Below, piece by piece: positions 44,383 through 53,370 of a DNA stretch of 64,000 bases. Made by a program: the position numbers and the translations under genes. Position 1 is the first letter of the stretch; every line of letters begins with the position of its first letter. The notes under the pieces are model-generated. The model did not search any database. It was not told the DNA's origin and saw only the letters and a program-made list of their open reading frames with translations. Source of the stretch: Streptomyces sp. NBC_00510. GTDB lineage: Bacteria; Actinomycetota; Actinomycetes; Streptomycetales; Streptomycetaceae. The DNA lies in assembly GCA_036013505.1 (NCBI GenBank), contig CP107851.1:4659501-4723500 (forward strand), in the 5' to 3' direction.

Positions 44383-45120
44383 ATGACCGGCACGCCCGCG
44401 ACCTCCCCGGCGGTGACCCAGGCCGTCCTCCTCGCCGGAGGACAGGGCTCCCGCTTGAGGCCCTATACCGACACCCGCCCCAAGCCGATGATCGAGATCC
44501 CCGGAACCGGGATCCCGATCATCGGCCATCAACTTGCCTGGCTGGCCGCCGAGGGCGTCACCGACGCCGTGATCTCGTGCGGCCATCTCGCTGAGGTCCT
44601 CCAGGAGTGGCTCGCCGACTCGGCGGCCGACCTGCCGCTGCGGGTGACCACGGTCGTCGAGCGCGAACCGCTCGGCCGCGGTGGCGGCCTGAAGCACGCC
44701 GCGGCCTCCCTGCCCCGGCCCCAGGAGCCCTGGTACGCCACCAACGGCGACATCTGGACGCGCTTCTCGCTGCGGGAGATGGCCGCCTTCCACGTCGAGC
44801 GGGCCGCGGTCGCCACGCTGGCGCTGGCCCGTCCGCGCATCCCGTGGGGCGCCGTGGAGACCGACGAGTTCGGCCACGTCCTGGACTTCATCGAGTCCCC
44901 GCCCTCGCCGTTCCTCATCAACGCGGGCGTCTACGTCTTCTCCCCCGAGTTCACCGGGCTGCTCCCGGAGCGCGGTGACCACGAGCGCACCACCTTCCCC
45001 CAACTCGCCCGGGAACGGCGGCTCGCGGGCTTCCCGCTGCCCCAGGGCGCGTACTGGCGGGCCATCGACACCGCCAAGGACCTGGCCGAGGCCGCGAAGG
45101 AACTCGCCTCGCAGCCCTGA
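44383..45120 (+). CDS. sugar-phosphate nucleotidyltransferase-like protein
   Basis: 245 residues. The N-terminus has the NTP-transferase signature AVLLAGGQGSRLRPYTDTRPKPM, and YATNGDIWTRFSLREMAAFH and LINAGVYVFSPEF give the metal-binding Asp and sugar pocket. It lacks the left-handed beta-helix acyltransferase tail of GlmU/GmhB-type fusions and is close in size to mannose-1-phosphate guanylyltransferase catalytic domains. The nucleotide and sugar cannot be named. It ends at a perfect bidirectional terminator. Confidence 0.9.
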   Translation: MTGTPATSPAVTQAVLLAGGQGSRLRPYTDTRPKPMIEIPGTGIPIIGHQLAWLAAEGVTDAVISCGHLAEVLQEWLADSAADLPLRVTTVVEREPLGRGGGLKHAAASLPRPQEPWYATNGDIWTRFSLREMAAFHVERAAVATLALARPRIPWGAVETDEFGHVLDFIESPPSPFLINAGVYVFSPEFTGLLPERGDHERTTFPQLARERRLAGFPLPQGAYWRAIDTAKDLAEAAKELASQP

Positions 45121-45180
45121 GCGCACCGACCGCGGCACGGCTCGGGCAAGGCAGCGCCGCAGGCGCGCCAGGGAACGACG

Positions 45181-45218
45181 AAGAGGCGGCCGGAGGGTGG
45201 TACCTCCGGCCGCCTCTT
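45181..45218. terminator. bidirectional terminator
   Basis: Perfect 16-bp stem AAGAGGCGGCCGGAGG / CCTCCGGCCGCCTCTT with a 6-nt loop, between the convergent nucleotidyltransferase and DoxX genes. Confidence 0.9.
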
Positions 45219-45237
45219 CCCGTGTGCCGTACGGGCG

Positions 45238-46911
45238 TTACGCGACCTTGCCCGAGCCGTGCCGCGACGGGGCCCCGAGCAGCCAGCCGGAGGTCTCGCC
45301 GCTGCCCAGCAGCCCGCCGAGCGCGCCGCCGCTGTCGGAGGAACCGCCGCCGGTGCCGCCGGTGCCGTTGCCGCCGCCCTGCGTCGGCGGGTTGCTGGGC
45401 ACCGTGGGACGGGACGGGACGGACGGCGCGGTCTGCGCGGGGCCTCCGCCGGTGCCGCCGCCGCTGCCGGTGTTCGCCGAGGACGACCCGGGACGCGACT
45501 GTGTGGCGTTCGGCGCCGAGGACGCCGCCCCCCGCGCCGACGGCGAGGAGGACGGGGAGGACGAGGGACCACCGGAACGGCCCGCCGAGGGGGCCGTGGA
45601 GGGCCGGGACGACTTCTCCCCGGGCACCTCGGGCAGCGGGGAGCCCTCGAGGTTGTTGGTCGGGACGTCGGTCGGGGCGGGGAGCTGCGAGCGCGGGCTG
45701 GTGGACCGTACGGCGGTGCCGAGGGTGGCACCGACCACGAGCGAGATCCCGACCAGCACCGTGGCCAGCACCGCGCCGCGCCGCAGCACCCGGCTCCGCA
45801 ACTCCCCCAGCGGGGCGCGCGGGCCGAGCTTGCGCCAGGCCTCGCTCGCCAGGCGGCCGTCGGCGGAGTAGACCGGCGCCCCCGCGATGACCAGCGGGCT
45901 CCAGGCGGCGAGCAGGATGATGTCGGGCGTGTCGTACGCCGGGACGGTCCGCCAGCTCACCGTCACCAGCAGCGCCGCCGACAGCAGGGCGCCGATCGAC
46001 GCCGCGAACCGCTGCCAGAGCCCGAAGACCGTGAGCACACCGGCGATCACCTGCAGGAAGGCCACCGTGAGTCCGGCGCCGATGGGGTGCGCGAGGGCGA
46101 GGTCGCGCAGCGGCTCGGCCAGCCCCCACGGGTGGAGCGAGGCGAGCCAGGTCACCATCGAGCCGCGCTTGCCGCCGTCGAAGTACACGGGGTCGCAGAG
46201 CTTGCCCATGCCGGCGTAGATGGAGATGAAGCCCAGGAAGATGCGCAGCGGCAGCAGCACGATGCCGAGGTTCATCCGGCGGCCGGGGTAGTAGGCGTGC
46301 CGGATGGGTTCGGCGCGATCGCGGTGGCGGGCGCGGCCGTACTCCTCGTCGGGATCCCCGTACGGATCGAAGTCGGGGTCCTCGTCGACGGGGCCGGCGG
46401 GCGGCGCGGCGTACGCGAACTCGCTGGTGTCCTCGTGGTCGGGGTAGTCGTCGTAGGCGCCGCGCGCGGGGCGGATGCCGCCGAGCATCTCGCCGGGCGC
46501 CGGCGGCCGGCGCGGGGGGCCGACGACGGGCTGCGGCGGCTCCTCGATCCGCGGCAGCACCTGCGTCGCGGTGCCGAGGTCGGGGCCGGCCACCTGGCCG
46601 TGGCGCACCGCGGCGAGCAGGTGGCCGGCAGCGGCGTCGCCGGGTTCGCTGCGCCCGGACCACACCAGGGGCGCACCGCGCCGCTGTGCGGCCGCGGAGG
46701 GGCGGACGGAGGTCGGAATGACGGGGACGCGCTGGGTCCTCGTCAGGGAACGGCCCGACGCCGTGCCGAGCTGCACGCGGAAGCTCGCGTGATTGACGAT
46801 GACCTGGGCCGGGTCGGAGGAGACCTTATGCATGTTGAGCACAGGCTCGTCGGTGACCGCCGACGACCGTCCCCCCGGAGGAGTGCGGGGTGTTCTGGTG
46901 TCCACACTCAT
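45238..46911 (-). CDS. DoxX-family membrane protein with long flanking low-complexity regions
   Basis: 557 residues. An acidic N-terminal region of about 210 residues (EDPDFDPYGDPDEEYG) precedes four membrane helices of the DoxX module at about 215-350 (NLGIVLLPLRIFLGFISIYA, FLQVIAGVLTVFGLW, LLSAALLVTVSW, ILLAAWSPLVIAG). A fifth helix lies near 390 (AVLATVLVGISLVVGATLGT). The C-terminal 150 residues are Ser/Pro/Gly-rich and exported. DoxX proteins are linked to quinone or thiol redox balance. Streptomyces carries this enlarged form next to rlmB. Role not established. Confidence 0.88.
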   Translation of the reverse strand: MSVDTRTPRTPPGGRSSAVTDEPVLNMHKVSSDPAQVIVNHASFRVQLGTASGRSLTRTQRVPVIPTSVRPSAAAQRRGAPLVWSGRSEPGDAAAGHLLAAVRHGQVAGPDLGTATQVLPRIEEPPQPVVGPPRRPPAPGEMLGGIRPARGAYDDYPDHEDTSEFAYAAPPAGPVDEDPDFDPYGDPDEEYGRARHRDRAEPIRHAYYPGRRMNLGIVLLPLRIFLGFISIYAGMGKLCDPVYFDGGKRGSMVTWLASLHPWGLAEPLRDLALAHPIGAGLTVAFLQVIAGVLTVFGLWQRFAASIGALLSAALLVTVSWRTVPAYDTPDIILLAAWSPLVIAGAPVYSADGRLASEAWRKLGPRAPLGELRSRVLRRGAVLATVLVGISLVVGATLGTAVRSTSPRSQLPAPTDVPTNNLEGSPLPEVPGEKSSRPSTAPSAGRSGGPSSSPSSSPSARGAASSAPNATQSRPGSSSANTGSGGGTGGGPAQTAPSVPSRPTVPSNPPTQGGGNGTGGTGGGSSDSGGALGGLLGSGETSGWLLGAPSRHGSGKVA

Positions 46912-47017
46912 CTAACCGAGTGACACCCGATAAGGACACTGTGTGACGGGCCCCGTTGTGTCCGAGGCCCGTCAATCAGGGGTTGTCGCCGGGGCGCGCA
47001 CGGGGGCGCGTCCGGGT

Positions 47018-47974
47018 TCAGGCCCGGCGGCGCGCCGCCTCGTAGAGCACGATGCCCGCGGCGACGCCCGCGTTCAGCGACTCGGCGCCACCCGGCATCG
47101 GGATGCGCACCCGCAGGTCGCAGGTCTCCCCGACGAGCCGCGACAGGCCCTTGCCCTCCGAACCCGCGACGACGACGACCGGCCCGGCCAGCGCCTCGAG
47201 GTCCTGCAGCTCGGTCTCGCCGTCGGCGGTCAGGCCGACGACCGTGAGGCCCGCCTTCTGGTAGGCCTCGAGCGTGCGGGTGAGGTTGGTGGCGCGGGCG
47301 ACCGAGACGCGCGCGGCGGTGCCGGCCGAGGTCTTCCAGGCGCCCGCGGTCATCCCGGCGGCGCGGCGCTCGGGCACGACGACCCCGTGGCCGCCGAAGG
47401 CGGCGACGGAGCGGACGACGGCGCCGAGGTTGCGCGGGTCGGTGACCCCGTCCAGCGCGACGATCAGCGGGTCCTCGCCCGCGTCGAAGGCCTCGGCGGC
47501 GAGGTCCTCGGGGTGGGCGTACTCGTACGGCGGGATCTGCAGCACCAGGCCCTGGTGGTTGAGCCCGTTGGTGATGCGGTCGAGCTCCGGCCGCGGGGCC
47601 TCCATCAGCGGGATGCCCCGGTCGGTGGCGAGCTTGATCGCCTCGCGCACGCGCTCGTCGTTGTCGATGAACTGCTGCACGTAGACCGCCGAGGCCGGGA
47701 TGTCGGCGCGCAGCGCCTCCACCACCGGGTTGCGCCCGGCCACCAGCTCCGAGGTGGACTTGGAGCCCCGGCCGGACGGGCGGCGCGACTGTGTGGACGC
47801 CGCGCGCTTCACCTTGGCGTTCGCGGCACGCTGCTTGGCGTGCCCCTTGCGCGCCTCCGCGGGCGGGGTGGGGCCCTTGCCCTCCAGGCCCCTGCGCCGC
47901 TGCCCGCCGCTACCGACCGTGGCGCCCTTCTTGTTGGACGTGCGGCGGTTCCTGCGCTGGCTGTTGCCGGCCAT
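47018..47974 (-). CDS. rlmB: TrmH-family 23S rRNA 2'-O-methyltransferase
   Basis: 318 residues. A very basic N-terminal tail of about 75 residues (SNKKGATVGSGG, KVKRAASTQSRR) precedes the RNA-binding domain (ELVAGRNPVVEALRADIPAS). The SPOUT catalytic domain follows with VALDGVTDPRNLGAVVRSVA, VVVVAGSEGKGLSRLV and IPMPGGAESLNAGVAAGIVLYEA, forming the knotted SAM site. It methylates ribose in 23S rRNA (G2251 in E. coli). It lies 76 bp downstream of cysS in the same direction, a pairing kept across actinobacteria. Confidence 0.96.
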   Translation of the reverse strand: MAGNSQRRNRRTSNKKGATVGSGGQRRRGLEGKGPTPPAEARKGHAKQRAANAKVKRAASTQSRRPSGRGSKSTSELVAGRNPVVEALRADIPASAVYVQQFIDNDERVREAIKLATDRGIPLMEAPRPELDRITNGLNHQGLVLQIPPYEYAHPEDLAAEAFDAGEDPLIVALDGVTDPRNLGAVVRSVAAFGGHGVVVPERRAAGMTAGAWKTSAGTAARVSVARATNLTRTLEAYQKAGLTVVGLTADGETELQDLEALAGPVVVVAGSEGKGLSRLVGETCDLRVRIPMPGGAESLNAGVAAGIVLYEAARRRA

Positions 47975-48050
47975 GGGTCACCTGTTTCCTGCTGCTGTTG
48001 CTGCTACTGCGTGAACGTACGTACGTGTCAATGATGACGCGGACGCCCGG

Positions 48051-49445
48051 CTACCGGGAGCCGAGCGTCCAGCGCGGCCCGGAGGGGGTGTCCTCGATCT
48101 CCAGCCCGGACTGCTGGAGCCGGTCGCGGATGGCGTCGGCGGTCGCGTAGTCCTTGCGCCCGCGGGCCGACTCCCGCTGCTCCAGCACCAGCCGGACGAG
48201 GGAGTCCACGACCCCGTGCAGGTCCTCCCCGCGACCGTCGCCGGACCAGTGCGCGTCCAGTGGGTCCAGGCCCAGGACGCCGAGCATCGCGCGCACCTCG
48301 GCGAGGCGGGCGACGGCGCTCTCCTTGTCGTCCGCGGTGAGCGCCGAGTTGCCCTGCCGGACGGTGGTGTGGACGATCGCCAGCGCCTGCGGGACGCCCA
48401 TGTCGTCGTCCATCGCCTCGGCGAAGGCCGGCGGCACCTCGGCGGCCGGCTCGACCGGGCCCGCCATCTCGACGACCCGCTGCACGAAGCCCTCGATCCG
48501 CGCGAACGCCGACTCGGCCTCGCGCAGCGACTCCTCGCTGTACTCGATCATCGAGCGGTAGTGCGGGGTGCCGAGGTAGTAGCGCAGCACGATGGGCCGC
48601 CAGCGCTTGGTCATCTCGCTCACGAGCACCGAGTTGCCGAGCGACTTGCTCATCTTCTCGCCGCTCATCGTGACCCAGGCGTTGTGCACCCAGTACTGCG
48701 CGAAGTCGTCGCCGAAGGCCTTGGCCTGGGCGATCTCGTTCTCGTGGTGCGGGAAGATCAGGTCGATGCCGCCGCCGTGGATGTCGAAGGCGGTGCCCAG
48801 GTACTTGTGGGCCATCGCGGAGCACTCCAGGTGCCAGCCGGGACGGCCACGGCCCCACGGGGTCTCCCAGGACGGCTCGCCGGGCTTGACGGCCTTCCAC
48901 ATCGCGAAGTCGCGGGCGTCCCGCTTGCCGGTCTCGCCCTCGCTCTCCGGCTGGCGCAGGTTGTCGAGCTCCTGGTTGGACAGCTCCAGGTAGTCCGGGA
49001 AGGAGCGGACGTCGAAGTAGACGTTGCCCTCGGACTCGTAGGCGTGGCCGCGCTCGATGAGACCGCGCATCATCTCGATCATCTCGGGCACGTGGCCGGT
49101 GGCGCGCGGCTCGTACGTGGGCGGCAGGCAGCCGAGCGCGTCGTAACCGTCGTTGAAGGCCCGCTCGTTCTCGTAGCCGATCGCCCACCAGGGGCGGCCC
49201 TGCTCGCCGGACTTGGTGATGATCTTGTCGTCGATGTCGGTGACGTTGCGGATGAACGTGACGTCGTAGCCGCGGTAGGCGAACCAGCGGCGCATGATGT
49301 CGAAGTTCAGTCCGGACCGGATGTGCCCGATGTGCGGGGCTGCCTGCACGGTCGCGCCGCACAGGTAGATCGAGACGCAGCCCGGCCGGAGCGGGGTGAA
49401 GTCACGGACCTGGCGCGCGTCGGTGTCGTACAGGCGAATAGTCAC
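48051..49445 (-). CDS. cysS: cysteinyl-tRNA synthetase
   Basis: 464 residues from GTG 49445. HIGH motif PHIGHIRSG at 37-45 and KMSKS loop SGEKMSKSLGNS are intact; the zinc Cys29 (YLCGATV) and the later Cys/His ligands are present. The C-terminal DALR-like and anticodon domains end TPSGPRWTLGSR. The full length and anticodon domain separate it from the shorter paralogue MshC used in mycothiol synthesis. It is in the ispD-ispF-cysS-rlmB row. Confidence 0.97.
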   Translation of the reverse strand: MTIRLYDTDARQVRDFTPLRPGCVSIYLCGATVQAAPHIGHIRSGLNFDIMRRWFAYRGYDVTFIRNVTDIDDKIITKSGEQGRPWWAIGYENERAFNDGYDALGCLPPTYEPRATGHVPEMIEMMRGLIERGHAYESEGNVYFDVRSFPDYLELSNQELDNLRQPESEGETGKRDARDFAMWKAVKPGEPSWETPWGRGRPGWHLECSAMAHKYLGTAFDIHGGGIDLIFPHHENEIAQAKAFGDDFAQYWVHNAWVTMSGEKMSKSLGNSVLVSEMTKRWRPIVLRYYLGTPHYRSMIEYSEESLREAESAFARIEGFVQRVVEMAGPVEPAAEVPPAFAEAMDDDMGVPQALAIVHTTVRQGNSALTADDKESAVARLAEVRAMLGVLGLDPLDAHWSGDGRGEDLHGVVDSLVRLVLEQRESARGRKDYATADAIRDRLQQSGLEIEDTPSGPRWTLGSR

Positions 49446-49622
49446 GCATCAAGGGTAGTGGTCCTGGGTGCGTGCGCCGTCCGCTCCACGGGAGCTTCAT
49501 GGGGTTGTGACGCTCGCGGGGGCCGTCGTACCGGCCGCGGGAGCGTCCGACGGGCGGGCGCTTCACCCGTACGGCGGACGGCACGGCCCTGCGGGCGCGG
49601 GTCAACTGCTCCGTACCGCCGG

Positions 49623-50147
49623 TCACTTCGCGCGGCGGACCACCAGCGCGGTCGCCACGGCCGCCAGTCCCTCGCCGCGCCCGGTGAAGCCCAGACCGTC
49701 GGTCGTCGCGCCGGAGACCGCCACGGGGGCGCCCACCGCGGCGGACAGGATCTTCTGGGCCTCGTCGCGGCGCTTGCCGACCTTGGGGCGGGGACCGATG
49801 ACCTGGACGGCCACGTTGCCGATGTCGTAGCCCGCCTCACGGACGATCCGGGCGGCCTCCGTGAGCAAGGTCACACCGGGTGCGCCCGACCACTCCGGGC
49901 GCCCGGTGCCGAAGTGCGCGCCGAGGTCGCCCATGCCGGCGGCGGAGAACAACGCGTTGCAGGCGGCGTGTGCGACGACGTCGGCGTCGGAGTGCCCGGC
50001 CAGGCCGTCCCCCTCGCCCTCCCACAGCAGACCGGCGACCCACAGTTCGCGGCCCGCCTCAAAGGCGTGGATGTCGGTGCCGATGCCCACCTGGGGCAGC
50101 ACGGGGACGTGGGGGGCCGGGGCGGCGCCCGTCGGCTCAGTAGTCAT
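49623..50147 (-). CDS. ispF: 2-C-methyl-D-erythritol 2,4-cyclodiphosphate synthase
   Basis: 174 residues from ATG 50147. Metal ligands and active site: GIGTDIHAFEAGRELWVAGL (Asp and His), GHSDADVVAHAACNALFSAA, and IGPRPKVGKRRDEAQKIL. Catalyses the fifth step of the MEP isoprenoid route, closing the cyclodiphosphate with loss of CMP. Its start lies 11 bp inside the ispD end, so the two consecutive-pathway enzymes are translationally coupled. Confidence 0.97.
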   Translation of the reverse strand: MTTEPTGAAPAPHVPVLPQVGIGTDIHAFEAGRELWVAGLLWEGEGDGLAGHSDADVVAHAACNALFSAAGMGDLGAHFGTGRPEWSGAPGVTLLTEAARIVREAGYDIGNVAVQVIGPRPKVGKRRDEAQKILSAAVGAPVAVSGATTDGLGFTGRGEGLAAVATALVVRRAK

Positions 50148-50841
50148 CGGTGGCCCTCCTGCGGGCGAGGACGGCCTCGGCGAGGACCAGGTCCAGCGGG
50201 CGGGTGACCTTGAAGGCCTCCTCGTGCCCCGGCACGACCAGCACCGGGACGCCGAGCCGCTCGACCATGCTCGCGTCGTCCGTGACCGGCCCGGTGACCG
50301 TGGTGTGCGCCTTGAGCAGCGTCGCCCGGTCGAAGCCCTGGGGGGTCTGGACGGCGCGCAGCAGCGAGCGGTCCGGGGTGCCGACGACGGCGTCGGTCGC
50401 CGGGTCGATCTCCTTGACCGTGTCGGCGAGGGGCAGCCCCGGCACGACGGCCGAGGCACCGTCCCGCACGGCGGCTGCGACGGCGTCGACCATGTCGACC
50501 GGCACCAGCGGGCGGGCGGCGTCGTGGACGAGCACCACCTCGACCTCGTCCGGCAGCGCGGCCAGGCCCAGCCGTACCGAGTCCTGCCGGCTCTCGCCGC
50601 CGGCGACGACCCTTATGTCCTTGGTCTCGGGCAGGCCGTTGCTGTCGAGCAGCGCCCTGACCTCGGCGACCCCGTCCGGGGGCGCCACGACGACGACCAG
50701 TGACACCGCACGGGTGCGGGTCATGGCACGCACGGCGTGCACGAGGATGGGGACGCCGCCCAGGGTGCGCAGCGCCTTGGGCGCACCGGGGCCGAGCCGG
50801 ACTCCACGTCCGGCGGCGGGAATGACTGCCGCGGTAGTCAG
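50137..50841 (-). CDS. ispD: 2-C-methyl-D-erythritol 4-phosphate cytidylyltransferase, start uncertain
   Basis: 234 residues if translation starts at CTG 50841, which has AAGGA 7 nt upstream and gives the family's usual length and N-terminus (TTAAVIPAAGRGVRLG). There is no ATG or TTG in frame close by; the nearest GTG is at 50946, would add 35 residues including cysteines, and has no ribosome site. The catalytic Gly-rich loop is followed by VVVAPPDGVAEV, GGESRQDSVRLGLAAL and VHDAARPLVPVD; RAVQTPQGFDRATL is the C-terminal signature. It adds CMP to MEP phosphate in the MEP route and overlaps ispF. Confidence 0.93.
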   Translation of the reverse strand: MTTAAVIPAAGRGVRLGPGAPKALRTLGGVPILVHAVRAMTRTRAVSLVVVVAPPDGVAEVRALLDSNGLPETKDIRVVAGGESRQDSVRLGLAALPDEVEVVLVHDAARPLVPVDMVDAVAAAVRDGASAVVPGLPLADTVKEIDPATDAVVGTPDRSLLRAVQTPQGFDRATLLKAHTTVTGPVTDDASMVERLGVPVLVVPGHEEAFKVTRPLDLVLAEAVLARRRATDDY

Positions 50842-51090
50842 GTTTGTGTCCTTGGCCGAAATGGGTATCGCCTCAACGTGCCGGGCGCGAAGCCCCTGTC
50901 GGACCCTTCCGTGACACCGACAGGGCCAGCTGCCCGGGCCCGGCACCCAGTATGCAGGGGGAAGCGACGCGCGAACGAAGACGAGGGGGATCCTCGGCGT
51001 CGTCGAAGTGCCAGGCCACCGTGAGGGCGCCCCGGCATGCCGCAGTGCCCGGCGTAGGGAACGCACCGGGCACCACGGCGAAAATCCGCG

Positions 51091-51573
51091 TCAGGACGCG
51101 AGGACCTCGTCGAGGAGGGTCTCGGCCTTGTCCTCGTTGGTGTTCTCCGCGAGCGCGAGCTCACTGACCAGGATCTGGCGGGCCTTGGCGAGCATGCGCT
51201 TCTCGCCGGCCGACAGCCCGCGCTCCCGCTCGCGACGCCACAGGTCACGCACGACTTCCGCGACCTTGATGACATCGCCGGAGGCGAGTTTCTCCAGATT
51301 CGCCTTGTACCGGCGGGACCAGTTGGTGGGCTCCTCGGTGTACGGTGCGCGCAGCACCTCGAAGACCCGGTCCAGCCCTTCCTGACCGACCACGTCGCGC
51401 ACGCCGACGAACTCCGCATTGTCCGCGGGCACGCGTACCGTCAAGTCGCCCTGGGCGACCTTGAGCACCAAGTAGGTCTTGTCCACGCCTTTGATCTGGC
51501 GAGTTTCGATGGCCTCGATCAGCGCGGCCCCGTGATGGGGATAGACCACGGTGTCGCCAACCTTGAACGTCAT
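51091..51573 (-). CDS. carD: CarD-family RNA polymerase-binding regulator
   Basis: 160 residues. The RNA polymerase beta-lobe-interacting Tudor-like domain is N-terminal (FKVGDTVVYPHHGAALIEAI, YLVLKVAQGDLTVRVP). The helical C-terminal domain carries the DNA-fork-stabilising tryptophan in WSRRYKANLEKLASGD, then VIKVAEVVRDLWRRERERGLS. It stabilises open complexes, especially at rRNA promoters, and is essential in mycobacteria. In Streptomyces it sits between ispD and the phoP region, as here. Confidence 0.97.
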   Translation of the reverse strand: MTFKVGDTVVYPHHGAALIEAIETRQIKGVDKTYLVLKVAQGDLTVRVPADNAEFVGVRDVVGQEGLDRVFEVLRAPYTEEPTNWSRRYKANLEKLASGDVIKVAEVVRDLWRRERERGLSAGEKRMLAKARQILVSELALAENTNEDKAETLLDEVLAS

Positions 51574-52180
51574 GTGACAGGTACCCCTTCCGTGGCTATC
51601 CAGGGTAACACGGGAACGGCTGGTTCTGAATGGCGTTTTCGCAGGTCAGGGCATATCTCGGGGCTTGACAAGTGCGCCCGGAACGTGCTGCGGGAGGGGA
51701 GCGGAGGGCGGTATTCGCAGGTCGGAGTGGGTGTCGAGGGGCCCTGAAACGCCGCCGTTACACCCTTCGGAGGGCCAGGACAAGGGGAGGAACATCCCGA
51801 TTTGTCGCTCTCCTGCGGGGGGTCTCTCGCTACTCCGTTCGGCCGCCACGGGCTTGATGTGATCCATTTTCGCACCACGCCGGATTTCCGTCCGGCGGAT
51901 GAACGGTAAATGGATCTTGCCGGTGTGGCGGGAATCGTTCGGCGGAATCCCGTAATGGATTCCGCCGCGCCCGCGCCGTTCCGCCCGGAGCCCTGCGGAA
52001 GGCCTCCGACGGCCCCCTGGAACGCCTCCCGGACACCCGGGTGGGTGAAGCCCGGGCCCGCCGGGGGGTGGCCCGGTGCGGGCGCACGAGACAGGCTCGG
52101 TAACCTAATCCAGCACCAGGTAACCCGTAAGTCCCGTACGTCCGTACCTCCCGTACCCCGCCCAAGGAGACGCCGCCGCC
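51574..52180. other. 600-bp region between carD and the divergent lipoprotein gene
   Basis: Intergenic sequence of lower GC content holding the promoters of carD and the lipoprotein gene and the clustered hairpins listed separately. TTGACA at 51664-51669 on the plus strand is a consensus -35 hexamer without an obvious -10 in the right place. No frame with coding character was found. The lipoprotein leader (GTAACC... CCAAGGAGACGCC) provides a strong ribosome site. Confidence 0.6.
51861..51967. repeat. cluster of nested hairpins upstream of the lipoprotein gene
   Basis: Three perfect inverted repeats in 107 bp. An outer pair GATCCATTT (51861-51869) / AAATGGATC (51908-51916) encloses CGCCGGA / TCCGGCG (51878-51884, 51891-51897), and a separate 11-bp stem CGGCGGAATCC / GGATTCCGCCG (51940-51950, 51957-51967) has a CGTAAT loop. 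There is no U-tract, so simple termination is not obvious. It could be a structured leader or a repeat element. Confidence 0.7.
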
Positions 52181-52768
52181 GTGAGCAGCAGCCTTCGACG
52201 CGGCGCTCTCGCCGCCGCCCTTGCACTCTCGCTCGTCCCGCTCGCCGCCTGCGCTGCCGGGAACAGCGCGGAGACGCTGCGCGTCAGGCCGGACAACGCC
52301 GCGACCAGCATCGGCGACATCGAGGTCCAGAACGTCGTCGTGCTCACCCAGGCCACCTCCGACGGTTCCTCCTCGGTGACGGCCAAGATCTTCAACAACG
52401 GCGACGAGTCGCAGTCCCTGGACTCCGTGAAGGTCGGCTCCCTGGACGCCGATCTGTCCGGCCCGATCACCCTGCCCGGCCACAGCTCCGTGCTGCTCGG
52501 CGGTGACGGCAACCCGTCCGCCCTGTTCAAGGGCGGCTCCGCGAGCAAGACCGACGGCGACTTCAAGGACGTCGTCTTCGACTTCAGCAAGACCGGCGAG
52601 GTCTCCCTGCAGAGCCTCGCGCTGCCCGCCGCCGGCTACTACGCCTCCTTCGGGCCGAGCGAGAAGCCCTCGCCCACGAAGACCGCGAGCCCGGGCGAGT
52701 CGCCCGCCGAGGGCGCCACGGCCTCGCCGACCGAGACCGAGACAATCACCGAGTCGCCCGCCGGCTGA
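52181..52768 (+). CDS. secreted lipoprotein, conserved in Streptomyces next to phoP
   Basis: 195 residues from GTG 52181. Signal peptide with lipobox LVPLAACAAG, so Cys24 should be lipidated. The mature domain (about 30-155) is a single beta-sandwich similar to PCuAC/DUF461-type copper chaperones in fold prediction (IEVQNVVVLTQATSDGSSSV, GPITLPGHSSVLLGG), but it lacks the Met/His copper ligands of those proteins. A Pro/Ser/Glu linker forms the C-terminus. Function unknown. It converges on phoP across the tandem repeat array. Confidence 0.85.
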   Translation: MSSSLRRGALAAALALSLVPLAACAAGNSAETLRVRPDNAATSIGDIEVQNVVVLTQATSDGSSSVTAKIFNNGDESQSLDSVKVGSLDADLSGPITLPGHSSVLLGGDGNPSALFKGGSASKTDGDFKDVVFDFSKTGEVSLQSLALPAAGYYASFGPSEKPSPTKTASPGESPAEGATASPTETETITESPAG

Positions 52769-52796
52769 GCCGGCTGAGCGCACCCCGGCACGCGGA

Positions 52797-52829
52797 GGGG
52801 CCCCGGGAGCACATCGCCCCCGGGGCCCC
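52797..52829. terminator. bidirectional terminator next to the phoP repeat array
   Basis: Perfect 11-bp stem GGGGCCCCGGG / CCCGGGGCCCC with an 11-nt loop and TTCCT after it on the plus strand, between the lipoprotein stop and the first repeat unit. Confidence 0.85.
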
Positions 52830-52848
52830 TTCCTGTCCGGTCACCGGT

Positions 52849-53370
52849 TTACGGCTCGAACTTGTAGCCCAGGCCGCGGACCGTCACCAGGTAGCGCGGC
52901 GCGCCCGGGTCCGGCTCGAGCCCGATCCCGCGTGCGCTCCTCGCGCCGCCCGGCCCCAGGGGGCCTGACGGGCTTCGCAGCGCTGCGCCGGACCCCGTCC
53001 GGCGTCCCTTGCCGCGGCCGGTTTACGGCTCGAACTTGTAGCCCAGGCCGCGGACCGTCACCAGGTAGCGCGGCGCGCCCGGGTCCGGCTCGAGCCCGAT
53101 CCCGCGTGCGCTCCTCGCGCCGCCCGGCCCCAGGGGGCCTGACGGGCTTCGCAGCGCTGCGCCGGACCCCGTCCGGCGTCCCTTGCCGCGGCCGGTTTAC
53201 GGCTCGAACTTGTAGCCCAGGCCGCGGACCGTCACCAGGTAGCGCGGCGCGCCCGGGTCCGGCTCGAGCCCGATCCCGCGTGCGCTCCTCGCGCCGCCCG
53301 GCCCCAGGGGGCCTGACGGGCTTCGCAGCGCTGCGCCGGACCCCGTCCGCGCGTCCCTTGCCGCGGCGGT
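52849..53370. repeat. tandem array of three 174-bp units, each carrying a copy of the 3' end of phoP
   Basis: Units run 52849-53022, 53023-53196 and 53197-53370. The first 71 bp of each unit (plus-strand view) are identical to 53371-53441, the last 23 codons of phoP including its TAA stop. The other 103 bp are a spacer with hairpins: GCCGGAC/GTCCGGC, the palindrome CGCAGCGCTGCG, and GGCCCC/GGGGCC. Units 1 and 2 are identical; unit 3 differs only by one inserted and one deleted base near its phoP-proximal end. 174 is divisible by three. The array occupies nearly the whole 3' space between the convergent lipoprotein and phoP genes. Confidence 0.97.
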
